Source of the DNA: Floccularia luteovirens
Lineage: Eukaryota; Basidiomycota; Agaricomycetes; Agaricales; Squamanitaceae
NCBI GenBank assembly: GCA_009739215.1
Contig: VSJF01000004.1
Coordinates: forward strand, 2,232,001 to 2,296,000
DNA: 64,000 bases
Reading direction: 5' to 3'
Position 1 is the stretch's first letter. Each line of letters opens with the position of its first letter. Shown in pieces: positions 61,296 to 64,000 of the stretch. The notes below the pieces were generated by a model, which searched no databases, was not told the origin of the DNA, and worked only from the letters and a program-made list of their open reading frames with translations. Position numbers and translations under genes: made by a program.

Positions 61296-62881
61296 ATGAA
61301 AGACTTCGACGCCGTTCCAGATGACATATGGATCTCAATTTTCGAGAATGTAACAGATCCCTGGCAGCTGGCCCAGATTGTAAAATCATGTCGTCGGTTC
61401 AGAGTCTTGGCAACAAAGCCGCTTCTACGGGATCTTCAGTGGACCAGGGATTCAACAGCGACCCAGAACGTTGAGCATTGGAAGACAGTATATAAGGACT
61501 TGACATCTCTACCTCGAACGCTAGTGGTTGGGCTAGATTATGGACCCAAACAAAATGGTTCTGGGTTTGAAGCTCGGGTGAGTGTCCAACCATCAAAGAG
61601 AGATATCAAGCCACGTATAATAGCTAATTGCCTGCCAGGGCTTCGAGTTTCGGACCTATGACAAAATACATCATCAAATTCCGTCGTTTACGATGCTTCA
61701 AGAGCTTGTTTTCAAGGATACTACCTTCTCACCAATAGCATACTCCGTCATCGCCTCACTTCCAAATCTCACCCATTTAAGCATCACTGACTGCCTTTTT
61801 GTTCCTCTAAACCGATACTGGGCTCATTTACCACTACTGGGTAGTGTCACGACTATAAATAACGACTTTTCTTCACTTCCCTTGACGCATCTCACTGTCA
61901 GCAATAACCGAATACCCCCAGATTTGCCATTGGGCGACTATATACCAGAACATCCACTTCACCTATCCACAGCTGGCAACTTACGATCTCTTTCCGTAAC
62001 ATGGTCATCTAATACGGCTTTCGTGTACAATTCATCAAAATGGAAACTACAAAAATTACAGGAACTTGAAGTCGTCGTAGCTACTCTTTCACGGGACTTG
62101 GTCGACTCCCTCATTACCTTTGTAAAAAACTGTACAGCACATCCGCGGTTGAAACTGAAGGTTGATCGACATAACATGCCGGACTCACAAATGAATGGTG
62201 TCCACTTCCCTTTGCGGGGAGTCAATATACTTGAAGGTCCCTTGTCCATCGTTAGTATGCTATCTGGGACCAACGATATGGAACATGTAACAGTAAATGA
62301 AGCAATGGATCTTTCACCTCTTCTTAATGGACTAGAGCGACTCTCAACAAACCTACGCAGCCTCGATATTCAAATACGAAAATGGGACATTGAAATCCTT
62401 TTCGCTGTACGACAACTATTCCGCAACTTGCAAACATTATCTATTAGATACGGGAGGGGTGTACTACCCGAGGTATGACTATTAATATAATGTATAGTAT
62501 GAGGGATTTAATGCGACTTATCTTCACTTTTAGAACTTTATGATAATACTGGGTTCTGATATCCTTCCCGACCTCCAGTCACTCCGTGACATCAAGGTTG
62601 TCCTAGATCCATCATGCGCAGCACACCCTAACAACGTTAACGGACGAGTAGCGAGTCACATCAACTTGTTCACATTCACTAACGAAGATGATAGTATTAA
62701 CATTGAAACGTATTACTCGGATTCCCACGCTCCAAGTATGGAGTACTCAGATTTGAAAGACTATCTAGTAGGGTGGAACAGATATTGCCCGAATCTTCGG
62801 ACCGTACAGTTGACGCCCCAGGGAGCATGGCATAGAAGATTCCAAGGAGACGATTGGGTCGAAAACGTGACGAACGTGTAG
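61296..62881 (+). CDS. F-box protein (LRR-like C-terminus)
   Basis: Three exons (61296-61577, 61639-62472, 62534-62881) sum to 487 residues. The head MKDFDAVPDDIWISIFENVT, then LAQIVKSCRRFRVLATKPL, is an F-box, the Skp1-binding part of an SCF ubiquitin ligase. The rest has regularly spaced Leu-rich strands (LPNLTHLSITDC, LTHLTVSNNRIP, LRSLSVTWSS, LQTLSIRYGR), a leucine-rich-repeat-like substrate receptor. Such F-box genes are very numerous in agarics. The target is unknown. The start at 61296 is chosen because it begins directly at the F-box; an upstream frame gives no extra motif. Confidence 0.82.
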
Positions 62882-64000
62882 TGTAGGATATAAAAAACGA
62901 CATTCTTGCAAGTGTACCAGTTCCTGTTTCCCTCTCGACCAATGTATCCCGTGTAACACTCTCACTGGCAACTATTGATACCATGGACAAGATGGAAGGG
63001 ACCTGTGATAGCGAGGAATATATGACTGTCGTCATACCGTCCAGTCATTCTGTGTCCTTGCGATTGCCACTCCTCTACTGTTTTTTTGGTTTTCTAGGCA
63101 ATGATGTAACTCCATGTTCAAGACGTTTTGAAACAATGTTTTTGTAATCTAGCCTTGACCCGAGGATCCAGGTACCCACCTTGAAATGACTCGAGCAGTG
63201 CATGTTGTGAATCTTTGTTTCTACCTAACCTGGAAATTTATTTTAGTGTTTAGCTTGTTTGTCTGTTGTAGGTGAAACCCAAAAGTCATGACTTTTACGA
63301 ACTCTGTTTATTGTAGACCAATGTGATGGATTTTTGTCTCTCAGTTACTTCCATATGTAAAACTTCAGCGTTTACGAAGAAATGGTGCAATGCATGCGTA
63401 GGAAGAACTTTTCAGAGCATTGTCATAGCCTCGCTGCCTTCCCTACTAACGACTCGTAGTATGAAACATAAAATTAGATTGTCAGGCTTAACTTGGGGGT
63501 ATGGGCCATTGCTCTGCATGGCGTATCCGAGTCCATTATTGGAATATTACAATTATCTACTAAACTCATAGCATGGTATTTAGGTCATAGAATTTTAGTT
63601 ACACACTTAGCAAAACATACAGTTGTTTTTTTAATCTTGAAAATAAGCATCTTTGAACTGCCTCATTTGGATATTCATATCATAGTTGGATTGCATAATA
63701 CTTAAGATGTAGATCAGCTAGTTAAGGGACTAAGCAATGCACATAAGGCCTCATTAAAATCATATCATTTGTATTCTAAGATAAAGGAAGAATAACAATG
63801 ACAACAAGGGAATACTATGTATGTGAACAGAGCTTTAAAATTGATTTTTTCCTGCATGAAAACATATCAGCAGTGCCATAATAACTTACCAATTCAACCA
63901 AGTCATAGTCAGGATGAAATGCGAATCGATCCAAGCATAGAAACACATCAGAATTGTCAAAAGCAACTTAAATCTGCTAAAAGACAGTCAAAAATGCGAA
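62882..64000. other. 3' flank, no gene seen
   Basis: AT-rich. Short ORFs at 63323-63571 and 63493-63705 overlap in different frames and have no motif. The window ends here, so the next gene is not visible. Confidence 0.4.

Overview
This window looks like nuclear DNA of a basidiomycete fungus, most likely an agaric (Agaricomycetes). The genes are dense in short introns (about 50-70 nt), codon use is mixed, and a FunK1-type kinase and decayed transposase-like fragments of a kind I associate with mushroom genomes are present. No organelle, bacterial or viral segment was seen. All calls come from reading the sequence; no search was run.

Region 1 (about 1-13,000) is an accessory, birth-and-death zone. 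It holds several copies of one small secreted protein family. Copies 1 (295-864, -) and 3 (6814-7329, +) are intact; copies 2 (2128-2688, -), 4 (8939-9743, +) and 6 (10839-11383, +) are broken; a relic leader lies near 6300. A fifth, intact copy lies at 27641-28532. The best preserved copies share a core promoter (TATAAAAACCGTC), a 5' leader with an intron, and a three-exon gene layout. Inside the zone are a serine carboxypeptidase (3063-5227), whose last intron appears to have AT-AC ends, and a secreted ferritin-like Rds1-type protein (11710-13020).

Region 2 (about 13,400-25,900) is core genome: elongation factor EAF (-), a large membrane protein (-), the ribosome assembly factor KRR1 (-), a divergent cap-binding/mRNA-export type protein (+), a small multi-pass membrane protein (-) and a class 3 lipase (+). 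Region 3 (about 26,000-30,000) is accessory again: two fragments of the same transposase-like gene flank secreted copy 5, whose surrounding block duplicates 8565-9743.

Region 4 (about 30,300-36,400) has an NmrA-like protein, an unrecognised soluble protein, a Yea4-type nucleotide-sugar transporter and a Pho85-type cyclin. About 3 kb then lack a convincing gene (36,414-39,596), apart from a perfect 37-bp palindrome. Region 5 (39,597-55,332) is housekeeping: the SH3 protein Csh3, a very glutamine-rich coactivator-like protein, ribosomal proteins uL2 (RPL8) and eS25 (RPS25), an FGGY sugar kinase, a FunK1 kinase and the glucosidase II beta subunit. Region 6 (56,900-62,881) has an HxxxD acyltransferase, sterol C-8 isomerase ERG2 and an F-box protein.

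Single-base frame breaks recur in otherwise well-preserved genes (KRR1 twice, the cyclin, the Gln-rich gene twice, the membrane protein, FunK1 twice). Most are +1, often in short homopolymers, so they may be assembly errors; this should be settled before any is called a pseudogene.
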